This document shows, one piece after another, positions 1-5,208 of a stretch of DNA of 5,960 nucleotides; within the stretch, counting starts at the first letter, position 1, and the number at the start of each line of letters is the position of its first letter. Both the position numbers and the translations under genes were made by a program. Origin of the DNA: Methanobrevibacter sp. (GTDB taxonomy: Archaea; Methanobacteriota; Methanobacteria; Methanobacteriales; Methanobacteriaceae). The DNA lies in contig JABUVA010000011.1 of assembly GCA_021442885.1 (NCBI GenBank), forward strand, positions 21,470 through 27,429. Reading direction: 5' to 3'. Below the pieces are notes generated by a model. That model made no database searches, had not been told where the DNA came from, and saw nothing but the letters and a program-made list of their open reading frames with translations.

Positions 1-190
1 AATATAAATATTTTGTTTTTTTAATCTGAAATTTTTTTTTCTATTTTTATTTTCTATTGATTTATTTGCTTCTATTTCTTCATTTTTTTTTTCATATTTT
101 TCTATATTATTTATTATATTAATTAAATTATATAATAACAATAGTTTTTGAATTTATGATTAAAAAATTATTTTTCATATTTAATTCCAT
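1..190 (-). pseudogene. Possible frameshifted or partial minus-strand gene running off the left edge
   Basis: I do not recognise a product. On the minus strand an ATG at 190-188 opens a 20-codon frame (begins MELNMKNNFLIINSK) that stops at 130-128. The adjacent frame is open from 153 to the left edge, 51 codons without a stop. It reads as a short hydrophobic stretch (LLLLYNLINII) followed by a Lys/Glu/Asn-rich, probably helical part (YEKKNEEIEANKSIENKN). The two frames overlap at a run of five A's on the minus strand (144-148), so a one-base slip there would join them into one frame of about 63 codons up to the edge. An open frame this long is unusual in DNA so rich in A and T, where TAA should be frequent. 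No convincing Shine-Dalgarno sequence precedes the ATG. It could equally be chance in purine-rich DNA. Confidence 0.25.
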
Positions 191-375
191 TATACTTTTT
201 TATTAAATTTAATCATTAAAGAAATTTTGAATTAAATGGCCCTAGGAATATAGTAAATGGATTTAACTAATTTAATTATTATCTGAAGCTTTAGAATCAA
301 TTTTTTGATAATGCTTTAAGTAAACAATATATTAATATAAAATCAATATACATAATAATATGTTTGATATTATTC
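191..375. other. AT-rich intergenic region upstream of iorA
   Basis: This stretch separates the doubtful minus-strand frame from the iorA promoter. It contains no reading frame worth calling and no tRNA-like or rRNA-like structure. The only features noted are a CCTAGG palindrome at 241-246 in a small less AT-rich patch, a weak five-base-pair stem-loop at 296-309 (ATCAA, loop TTTT, TTGAT), and a second TATA-like sequence, TATAAAAT, at 336-343. The last could be an alternative iorA promoter giving a longer leader. Confidence 0.4.
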
Positions 376-386
376 TATAAAATATA
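376..386 (+). promoter_or_regulatory. Putative TATA box of the iorAB operon
   Basis: The sequence TATAAAATATA lies 33-43 bases before the iorA start codon. Archaeal transcription usually starts about 25 bases downstream of the TATA box. That would place the start near 403-408 and give a very short leader holding little more than the Shine-Dalgarno sequence. The DNA is so AT-rich that TATA-like matches are common, and 336-343 is a competing candidate, so this is an inference from position and sequence only. Confidence 0.4.
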
Positions 387-407
387 ATTTTAACCTTATC
401 ATATTTT

Positions 408-415
408 GAGGAGAG
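408..415 (+). promoter_or_regulatory. Ribosome binding site of iorA
   Basis: GAGGAGAG ends 3 bases before the ATG at 419 and is a strong match to the anti-Shine-Dalgarno end of archaeal 16S rRNA. It fixes the iorA start at 419. Confidence 0.8.
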
Positions 416-418
416 ATA

Positions 419-2308
419 ATGAATTTAAAAGAATTAGTAACAGGAAAAGAAGGTGACAAACAATTTCTCTTAGGTAATGAGGCAGCTGTTAGAGGTGTTA
501 TTGAAGCAGGACTTTCAGTTGCAGCTACTTATCCAGGAACTCCTTCTTCTGAAATTGGTAATATTTTATCATTTCTTGCAAAAGATGCAAATATTTATTT
601 TGAATTTTCAACAAATGAAAAGGTAGCTATGGAGGTTGCAGCAACAGCAGCTGCTTCTGGGCTTCGTTCATTTACTTTTATGAAACATGTAGGTATGAAT
701 GTTGCTAGTGACTCATTTATGACCACAGCTTATACTGGTGTTCGTGGAGGGATGGTTATTTTAATAGCTGATGATCCTTCTATGTTTTCATCACAAAATG
801 AACAAGATTCTCGTCATTATGGTCATTTAGCAAATTTACCTGTTCTTGAACCTTCTAATTGTCAGGAGATTAAAGATATGGTAAAATATGGTTTTGAATT
901 ATCAGAAAAAGTTCAATTACCCGTTATTGTTAGAACTACTACTCGTGTTTCACATATGAGGGGTATTGTTGAATTTGGAGAGATTAAAGATAATGTTAGT
1001 AATGATGAAACTCATTGGATGAAAGGAAATTTTAAAAAAGACCCTTCACAATTTGTTCCAGTTCCAGCTTATGCTCAAAAAATGCATATTGATTTAATTG
1101 AAAAAATAGAGGATGTTAAATCTCTTTCCAACAAATCAGATTTTAATAATGAAATTAAATTTGGAGATTCTAAAATGGGAGTAATAGCTTCAAGTAGTGC
1201 TTTTAACTATGCCCATGATGTTATATTGTCTAATAATCTTGATATTGATATTTTTAAAGTTGGTTTATCTAATCCATTTCCAGATACTAAACTAATTAAA
1301 TTTTTAGAATCTTTTGATGAAGTTTTTGTTGTTGAAGAAGTAGATCCAATTATTGAAAAAGAAGTTTTAATGATTATTGGTCAAAATAATTTAAATGTTA
1401 AAGTTCATGGTAAATTTGATGGAACATTTCCTAAATATCATGAATTCAACCCAGATATTGTTAAAGAAGGTTTTAATAAGTTTTTAAACTTTTATGAAAA
1501 AGAAGAACCTCAATTATCTGAATCATTAAAGAAATTAATTTCAGAAATTCCTAATAGGGCTCCAGTATTATGTGCAGGCTGTCCTCATAGGGCAATGTAT
1601 TATGGAATTAATAAAGCAGCTGAAGAACTTAGAATTCCTACAGATGATTTAATTTTTGCATCAGATATTGGATGTTATACTTTAGGATTAAATCCACCAT
1701 ATAATGCAGCAGATTACTTATTATCAATGGGTTCTAGTGTAGGTGATGGTTGTGGTTTTTCAATAGCTACTAATCAGCATGTTGTAGGTTTTATTGGGGA
1801 TTCAACATTTTTCCACAGTGGTGTTTCACCATTAATAAATGCTGTTCACAATAAACAAAAATTTGTTTTAACAGTTCTTGATAATAGAATTACAGCTATG
1901 ACTGGTGGTCAACCAAATCCAGGGATGCCTGTTGATGGTATGGGAGATGAAGCTCCTGAAATTTCTATTCGTAAAATTGCCAATGCTGTTGGTGTTAAAT
2001 TTGTTCGTGTTGTAAATCCACTTAACCTAGAACAAGTTATTAAAACTTATAAAGAGGCATTAGAATTTGATGGTGTGGCGGTTATTATTGCTAAATCTCC
2101 TTGTACTTTAATTAAGGGATTACCAAAAAAACCTCCTGTTAACTTTGATGAAAGTAAGTGTCAGAAATGTAAAAAATGTTCTAATGACTTAGCTTGTTCT
2201 GCAATTTCATTTAAAGATAATAAGATTGTTGTTGATAAGTCAATGTGTAATGGATGTAATATTTGTGTTCAAGTTTGTAAATATGGTGCTTTAACTGAAG
2301 GAAGATGA
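419..2308 (+). CDS. iorA: Indolepyruvate ferredoxin oxidoreductase, alpha subunit
   Basis: This is the large subunit of the cytoplasmic, oxygen-sensitive enzyme that interconverts aryl-pyruvates (indolepyruvate, phenylpyruvate, 4-hydroxyphenylpyruvate) and aryl-acetyl-CoA plus CO2, using ferredoxin and thiamine diphosphate. At 629 residues it has the full family length. The N-terminal pyruvate-oxidoreductase-type domain shows YPGTPSSEIG (38-47) and the conserved Glu region NEKVAMEVA (66-74). CAGCPHR at 385-391 opens the thiamine-diphosphate domain, whose binding motif runs from GDSTFFHSG (460-468) to LDN (487-489). The C terminus carries two [4Fe-4S] ferredoxin motifs: Cys581, 584, 587 and 593, and Cys610, 613, 616 and 620. 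The first motif ends in Cys-Ser where Cys-Pro is more usual. The start follows a strong Shine-Dalgarno sequence. It is co-transcribed with iorB, 4 bases downstream. In methanogens the enzyme is thought to work mainly in the reductive direction, making aromatic amino acids from aryl acids activated by the PaaK-type ligase encoded at the right end. Confidence 0.97.
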   Translation: MNLKELVTGKEGDKQFLLGNEAAVRGVIEAGLSVAATYPGTPSSEIGNILSFLAKDANIYFEFSTNEKVAMEVAATAAASGLRSFTFMKHVGMNVASDSFMTTAYTGVRGGMVILIADDPSMFSSQNEQDSRHYGHLANLPVLEPSNCQEIKDMVKYGFELSEKVQLPVIVRTTTRVSHMRGIVEFGEIKDNVSNDETHWMKGNFKKDPSQFVPVPAYAQKMHIDLIEKIEDVKSLSNKSDFNNEIKFGDSKMGVIASSSAFNYAHDVILSNNLDIDIFKVGLSNPFPDTKLIKFLESFDEVFVVEEVDPIIEKEVLMIIGQNNLNVKVHGKFDGTFPKYHEFNPDIVKEGFNKFLNFYEKEEPQLSESLKKLISEIPNRAPVLCAGCPHRAMYYGINKAAEELRIPTDDLIFASDIGCYTLGLNPPYNAADYLLSMGSSVGDGCGFSIATNQHVVGFIGDSTFFHSGVSPLINAVHNKQKFVLTVLDNRITAMTGGQPNPGMPVDGMGDEAPEISIRKIANAVGVKFVRVVNPLNLEQVIKTYKEALEFDGVAVIIAKSPCTLIKGLPKKPPVNFDESKCQKCKKCSNDLACSAISFKDNKIVVDKSMCNGCNICVQVCKYGALTEGR

Positions 2309-2312
2309 TAAT

Positions 2313-2900
2313 ATGGCAGATGATAATTATAGTATGTATATTTGTGGTGTAGGAGGTCAAGGAATTATTAAAACCTCTGTAATTATTGGTGAAGCTGCAA
2401 TGAATGAGGGACATAATGTTGTTATGAGTGAAATTCATGGAATGTCTCAAAGAGAAGGATCAGTGTCTACAGAATTAAGGATAGGTGAATACGATAGCTC
2501 AATTCTTCCGGATTATAGTGCAGACATGATTTTAGCATTTGAACCAATAGAAGTTATTAGAGGATTAGATAAAGCTAATAAGGATACTAAAATTGTATTT
2601 AACACAGCTCCAATTATTCCAAGTTCTGGTGATAAACCTTATCCAAATATTAATAATTTAATTTCAATTTTAGAAGAAAACTATAAAAATGTTCTTCCTA
2701 TTGAAGCAAACCAATTAGCTATTGATGCAGGAAATATCCTTTCTTTAAACATGGTACTTTTAGGTGCAGTTACAGCAGATGATAATTTCCCAATTTCAAA
2801 AGATTCAGTAATTGAATCTATGAAAAATAATCTAAAACCTAAATTCCATGACCTTAATTTAAAAGCAATTGAAAAGGGATATGATTGGATTAAGGGTTAA
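2313..2900 (+). CDS. iorB: Indolepyruvate ferredoxin oxidoreductase, beta subunit
   Basis: This is the small subunit of the heteromeric IorAB enzyme. It corresponds to the gamma-type domain of pyruvate ferredoxin oxidoreductase and completes the catalytic assembly with IorA. The 195-residue length is normal for the family. The glycine-rich motif CGVGGQGI at 11-18 and the signature SEIHGMSQREGSV at 39-51 are diagnostic. A late segment around NMVLLGAVTA fits the conserved C-terminal part of the fold. The gene starts 4 bases after the iorA stop, within the shared TGATAATATG context, and AAGGAAG at the end of iorA can act as its Shine-Dalgarno sequence. Translational coupling with iorA is therefore likely. 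It is the last gene of the operon; the next plus-strand gene, at 3211, differs in character and appears to have its own promoter. Confidence 0.96.
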   Translation: MADDNYSMYICGVGGQGIIKTSVIIGEAAMNEGHNVVMSEIHGMSQREGSVSTELRIGEYDSSILPDYSADMILAFEPIEVIRGLDKANKDTKIVFNTAPIIPSSGDKPYPNINNLISILEENYKNVLPIEANQLAIDAGNILSLNMVLLGAVTADDNFPISKDSVIESMKNNLKPKFHDLNLKAIEKGYDWIKG

Positions 2901-3013
2901 TAATTTAAATGATTATTTTACATACGAACAGTCAAAAGACATGCCGAATTTTGCAATCAGATGAGAGGAATAATCTGTGGATTCAAATGCTCCCAATGAC
3001 AATTCCAGATAAT

Positions 3014-3060
3014 GTATTTCAACTCAGATAAATCAAGCATTTATCTTGAAATACTTTTTT
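3014..3060 (+). terminator. Hairpin followed by six T's, possible iorAB terminator
   Basis: GTATTTCA (3014-3021) pairs with TGAAATAC (3047-3054), and AGATAAAT (3026-3033) pairs with ATTTATCT (3039-3046). The loop is CAAGC, and there is a four-base bulge (ACTC, 3022-3025) on the left arm only. All 16 base pairs are Watson-Crick, and TTTTTT follows directly at 3055-3060. The form is that of a transcription terminator about 115 bases after iorB. Because it lies in the degraded minus-strand remnant, at its frame break, it may instead be an inverted insertion or a leftover of a mobile element. Confidence 0.45.
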
Positions 3061-3181
3061 CTCCCCCATAATATCTTACATTTTGTTCTAGTTTTTCAAA
3101 GTCAATTTCATTTCCTACAATAATCAATTTATTGATACATTATTTATCATAACTATCTTTAAAAAATTTCAAAATAACTTT

Positions 3182-3189
3182 TTTATAAA
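3182..3189 (+). promoter_or_regulatory. Putative TATA box of the DinD-like gene
   Basis: TTTATAAA is centred about 25 bases before the ATG at 3211, so a typical archaeal start site would fall on or next to the A of that ATG. No Shine-Dalgarno sequence precedes this gene (the bases before ATG are AAATAGTTCT), so the spacing suggests a leaderless transcript. A second TTTATAAAA at 3194-3202 is too close to the ATG to serve it. Confidence 0.45.
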
Positions 3190-3210
3190 CATTTTTATAA
3201 AAATAGTTCT

Positions 3211-4038
3211 ATGTCATTAAAAAGAGATGAAATTAAACTTTTTGAAAATAAAGAAATAAGGACTGTTTGGCATTCTGGTATTGATGGATATTACATATCA
3301 GTAATTGATATTATTGCTGCTATTACTGAAAGTAAAAACCCTAACCGATATTGGTCTGACCTAAAAATAAAATTAAAAGAAGAAAGTGGTCAACCTTACG
3401 AAAATATCGTAAAGTTGAAAATGCCTGCTAAAGACGGTAAAATGCGTGAAACCGATGTAGCTACTGTTAAACAAATGTTAAGAATCATACAGTCAATACC
3501 ATCACCAAAAGCAGAACCAATCAAACAATGGCTAGCACAACTAGGTCAGGAAAGACTAGATGAAATAGCAGACCCCGAACAAGCCATTGAAAGAGCAATA
3601 GATTATTACCGTGAAAAAGGACATAGTGAAGAATGGATATCTCAAAGATTAAGAAGCATTGAAATAAGAAAAGACTTAACCAGCGAATGGAATAGGAGTG
3701 GTGTAGAACAAGGACTAGAATATACAATGCTTACTAATGAAGTAAGCAAAGCATGGTCTGGAATGACAACAAGAGAATATAAAGATTATAAAAGTTTAAG
3801 AAAAGAAAGTCTCAGAGACAATATGACTAACACAGAACTAGTTTTAAATATGTTGGCAGAAGTTTCCACTACTGAAATTAGTCGTGCCGAAAATCCAGAA
3901 GGTTTTGAAGAAAGTAAAGATGTAGCTCAAAGAGGGGGAAATATTGCTGGTGATGCACGTAAGAATCTTGAAAAACAATTAGGTAAAAAGGTCATTAGTA
4001 AGAATAATTCCAATAACCCAAGATTGCTTGATGAATAA
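3211..4038 (+). CDS. BRO-N family protein, DinD-like (phage antirepressor type)
   Basis: The 275-residue protein belongs to the BRO-N / DinD-like group found in prophages and scattered through bacterial and archaeal chromosomes. The BRO-N-like DNA-binding part covers about residues 8-110: LFENKEIRTVW (10-20), YYISVIDIIAAIT (27-39), RYWSDLK (46-52) and the hallmark IPSPKAEPIKQWLA (96-109). A helical middle follows, then the DinD-type tail with MTNTELVLNMLAE and a basic GGNIAGDARKNLEKQLGKK segment (242-260). Length and both ends look complete. E. coli DinD is SOS-induced and is reported to inhibit RecA strand exchange; whether this archaeal relative does the same is unknown. The gene uses more A- and C-ending codons (CTA, GAC, ACC, CAA) than the U-rich genes around it, a sign of separate origin. 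No other phage genes are visible. It probably has its own promoter and a leaderless start. Confidence 0.88.
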   Translation: MSLKRDEIKLFENKEIRTVWHSGIDGYYISVIDIIAAITESKNPNRYWSDLKIKLKEESGQPYENIVKLKMPAKDGKMRETDVATVKQMLRIIQSIPSPKAEPIKQWLAQLGQERLDEIADPEQAIERAIDYYREKGHSEEWISQRLRSIEIRKDLTSEWNRSGVEQGLEYTMLTNEVSKAWSGMTTREYKDYKSLRKESLRDNMTNTELVLNMLAEVSTTEISRAENPEGFEESKDVAQRGGNIAGDARKNLEKQLGKKVISKNNSNNPRLLDE

Positions 4039-4048
4039 TTAGTCAAGT

Positions 4049-4090
4049 CTTTCAAAAATAAGTAATAAAGTATTGCTAATTTTGGAAAAG
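4049..4090 (+). terminator. Imperfect hairpin after the DinD-like gene, possible terminator
   Basis: The left arm (4049-4066) and right arm (4072-4090) pair around an AAAGT loop. AGTAAT pairs with ATTGCT through one G-U pair, AAAAT with ATTTT, and CTTT with AAAG, with two mismatches and one bulged base between these blocks. It begins 10 bases after the stop codon and is followed by T-rich sequence. It would separate the DinD-like gene from the two-gene unit downstream. Pairing is A/T-dominated, so stability is modest. Confidence 0.35.
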
Positions 4091-4099
4091 TTTATATTT
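4091..4099 (+). promoter_or_regulatory. Putative TATA box of the two-gene cassette
   Basis: TTTATATTT directly follows the hairpin behind the DinD-like gene. Transcription starting some 25 bases downstream would begin near 4120 and give a leader of about 35 bases that contains GGAGAG at 4130-4135. This supports separate transcription of the two small genes. The call rests on sequence and spacing only. Confidence 0.4.
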
Positions 4100-4129
4100 A
4101 AATGAATGTAAATATTATAATTATTAGAT

Positions 4130-4135
4130 GGAGAG
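4130..4135 (+). promoter_or_regulatory. Distant ribosome-binding-like GGAGAG before the 92-residue gene
   Basis: GGAGAG ends 19 bases before the ATG at 4155, much further than the usual 5-9. No closer in-frame start exists, because TAA at 4149-4151 lies in frame just before the ATG. A five-codon frame (MERKK) starts at 4128 and ends at 4145. The purine run may therefore be a weak ribosome site, or this run may simply be fortuitous. Confidence 0.25.
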
Positions 4136-4154
4136 AAAAAAGTAGTGATAATTT

Positions 4155-4433
4155 ATGAGTTATAAAATTGATAATGCTATAATAAAAAAAGATAAATTAG
4201 GAAATATTACTTTAATAGATCCTAAAAGGATTTTTGATAATGAAGAAGCATTTATAGCTATTAAAAGTGATGATTTAATCACAATTCAATTATTAATTAA
4301 TGCTATTTTAGCCAATGATTTTAAAAGATGGAGAGAAATAACATCATTTTCTGATAGGGAATCAGTAAAAAGTTTATTTATCCGTTTAGGTTATACTAAA
4401 GAAGACATTGCGGATATGTTAAATGAGCTTTAA
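4155..4433 (+). CDS. Hypothetical protein, 92 residues
   Basis: I do not recognise this family. The protein is soluble, with no signal peptide or membrane segment. The N-terminal third (KIDNAIIKKDKLGNITLIDP) looks like a beta-hairpin. The rest is probably helical: DDLITIQLLINAILANDFKRW, then SDRESVKSLF, then a C-terminal RLGYTKEDIADMLNEL that resembles a small UBA-like or HTH-like helical end. The ATG is the first possible start after an in-frame TAA. The next gene follows after 11 bases, so the two are probably one transcript with coupled translation. Codon use is strongly U- and A-ending, like the core genes and unlike the DinD-like gene just upstream, so the two may not have arrived together. 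Small paired genes of this sort are often toxin-antitoxin, immunity or anti-defence pairs, but nothing in the sequence proves this. Confidence 0.7.
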   Translation: MSYKIDNAIIKKDKLGNITLIDPKRIFDNEEAFIAIKSDDLITIQLLINAILANDFKRWREITSFSDRESVKSLFIRLGYTKEDIADMLNEL

Positions 4434-4444
4434 TTTGTTTTTCC

Positions 4445-4768
4445 ATGCCTCTTTATATTTTATCTAAACAAATCAATAATATTAAATTTGAGATTTTTCT
4501 CGATATTGATTTTGATAATTTAGGTAATGTCTGCTCTTATGAGTTTTATGATGGATTTTTTTATTATGAAAATCCATCTGATATTCGTTTTTCAAAAGTA
4601 TATTGTGATGAATCCAATCAATATGAATGGGATTTCTTTATAGATGGTTTATTGCAACTATTTGATAGTAAAATTTTATTTAAAAAAATAGAAAAGTTAA
4701 AAAAAGAAGGTGATTCTTATTATTTCCATGAAGAAGAAATTGATGTAATTCTCATGGAAATTGATTAA
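4445..4768 (+). CDS. Hypothetical acidic, aromatic-rich protein, 107 residues
   Basis: I do not recognise this family. The protein is soluble and strongly acidic (about 23 Asp/Glu against 10 Lys/Arg) and very rich in Phe, Tyr and Trp (22 of 107). Alternating patterns such as IKFEIFLDIDFD and CSYEFYDGFFYYENP suggest a beta-sheet N-terminal half. A helix with KKIEKLKKEG follows, then an acidic tail (HEEEIDVILMEID). There is no membrane segment. The ATG lies 11 bases after the preceding stop. No Shine-Dalgarno sequence is visible and no other in-frame ATG, GTG or TTG lies upstream, so translation is probably coupled to the 92-residue gene. Its stop lies only 3 bases from the stop of the convergent ACT gene. 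Acidity and small size would fit an immunity, antitoxin or DNA-mimic protein, but that is an inference from composition alone. Confidence 0.68.
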   Translation: MPLYILSKQINNIKFEIFLDIDFDNLGNVCSYEFYDGFFYYENPSDIRFSKVYCDESNQYEWDFFIDGLLQLFDSKILFKKIEKLKKEGDSYYFHEEEIDVILMEID

Positions 4769-4771
4769 GAA

Positions 4772-5197
4772 TTAAATATCTTTTAAATCTTCTTCTTTTA
4801 ATATTTTAGCACCTTTTTCTTCTAATAATGAAATAGCATTATCAAGATCTTCAAATTTCATAACTGTTGTTGCTTCATCAAGTTTGTTAGTTGAAAATGC
4901 ATAAATATATTCTAAGTTTATATTTCCTTCTTCTAATATTTCTAAAATAGAGTTTAACCCATTTGGTTTATCGGGAATTTCTAAAATAGCTACTTCATCT
5001 TCACGAACAGTAAAGTTAGCCTCATTTAATTTTTCAATAGCTAGATTATTATCAGATACTATTAATCTTAAAATTCCATATTTGGAAGTATCAGCTATTG
5101 AAAGTGCTAAAAGATTAATATTTGCGTCTCCTAATATTTTTAAAATTGATCTAAGTTTCCCTTCTTTGTTTTCTAAAAATACTGAAATTTGTTTCAT
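4772..5197 (-). CDS. Tandem ACT-domain protein, probable amino-acid-binding regulator
   Basis: The 141-residue protein consists of two ACT domains and nothing else. The first (about residues 1-66) has the typical opening QISVFLENKEGKLRSILKIL followed by the NINLLALSIADT strand-loop. The second (about 68-135) has PDKPNGLNSILEILEEGNIN followed by LEYIYAFS. ACT domains bind amino acids at domain interfaces and control enzymes or transporters; stand-alone pairs often accompany PaaK-type ligases in archaea. I chose the ATG at 5197-5195 because AAGGTGAT ends 3 bases before it. A start at 5230 would add 11 residues, overlap paaK and lack a ribosome site. The gene follows paaK after 10 bases and is probably co-transcribed with it. 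A role in sensing aromatic amino acids or aryl acids is inferred from this context. Confidence 0.9.
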   Translation of the reverse strand: MKQISVFLENKEGKLRSILKILGDANINLLALSIADTSKYGILRLIVSDNNLAIEKLNEANFTVREDEVAILEIPDKPNGLNSILEILEEGNINLEYIYAFSTNKLDEATTVMKFEDLDNAISLLEEKGAKILKEEDLKDI

Positions 5198-5200
5198 ATT

Positions 5201-5208
5201 ATCACCTT
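5201..5208 (-). promoter_or_regulatory. Ribosome binding site of the ACT gene, overlapping the paaK stop
   Basis: Read on the minus strand this is AAGGTGAT, close to the full complement of the 16S rRNA 3' end, 3 bases before the ATG at 5197. Its first base is the last base of the paaK stop codon (5210-5208), so ribosomes ending on paaK arrive directly at it. This fits coupled translation and decides the ACT start. Confidence 0.8.

Larger units (their letters stand above)
2957..3208 (-). pseudogene. Degraded minus-strand gene remnant, product unknown
   Basis: Read on the minus strand, 3208 down to 3033 gives a frame interrupted once, by TAA at 3142-3140. After that stop it reads like real protein (INKLIIVGNEIDFEKLEQ, then NVRYYGGEKKYFKINA) and ends in TGA at 3035-3033. 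One base over, the next frame is open from 3040 to a TGA at 2959-2957 and continues in the same style (LDLSELKYIIWNCHW, then EHLNPQIIPLI). Joined, the two give a plausible C-terminal tail of about 60 residues after one frameshift. The wording is richer in W, H, C and G codons than chance AT-rich DNA would give, which supports former coding. The part above 3142 is A/T-dominated and may be chance. I do not recognise the family; a transposase or other mobile-element gene would fit the setting but is only a guess. The remnant overlaps the promoter region of the DinD-like gene. Confidence 0.4.

Noticed and set aside
1..120. T-rich tracts as a repeat, replication origin or CRISPR leader
   Set aside because: There are no regular repeat units, no spaced direct repeats and no origin-type motifs, only homopolymer-rich sequence.
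2211..2450. 79-codon open frame on the minus strand across the iorA/iorB junction
   Set aside because: It lies antisense to the ferredoxin motifs of iorA and the glycine-rich motif of iorB, which are certain genes. Its I/H/Y/T-rich product is what the reverse of such sequence gives.
2899..2917. AATAAT/ATTATT stem directly after iorB as a terminator
   Set aside because: Six A/T pairs with no T tract are too weak; the hairpin at 3014-3060 is the better candidate.
3521..3727. 68-codon open frame on the minus strand inside the DinD-like gene
   Set aside because: It is antisense to the well-conserved middle of the DinD-like protein, has no ribosome site and gives a Leu/Phe-rich translation typical of a shadow frame.
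4039..4149. Minus-strand frame of about 36 codons between the DinD-like and 92-residue genes
   Set aside because: It has no start codon in a sensible place, overlaps the hairpin and promoter, and a run this short is not improbable.
2901..4771. Insertion sequence or attachment-site boundaries around the accessory block
   Set aside because: I found no convincing terminal inverted repeats, target-site duplication, integrase gene or tRNA end, so no mobile element can be delimited.
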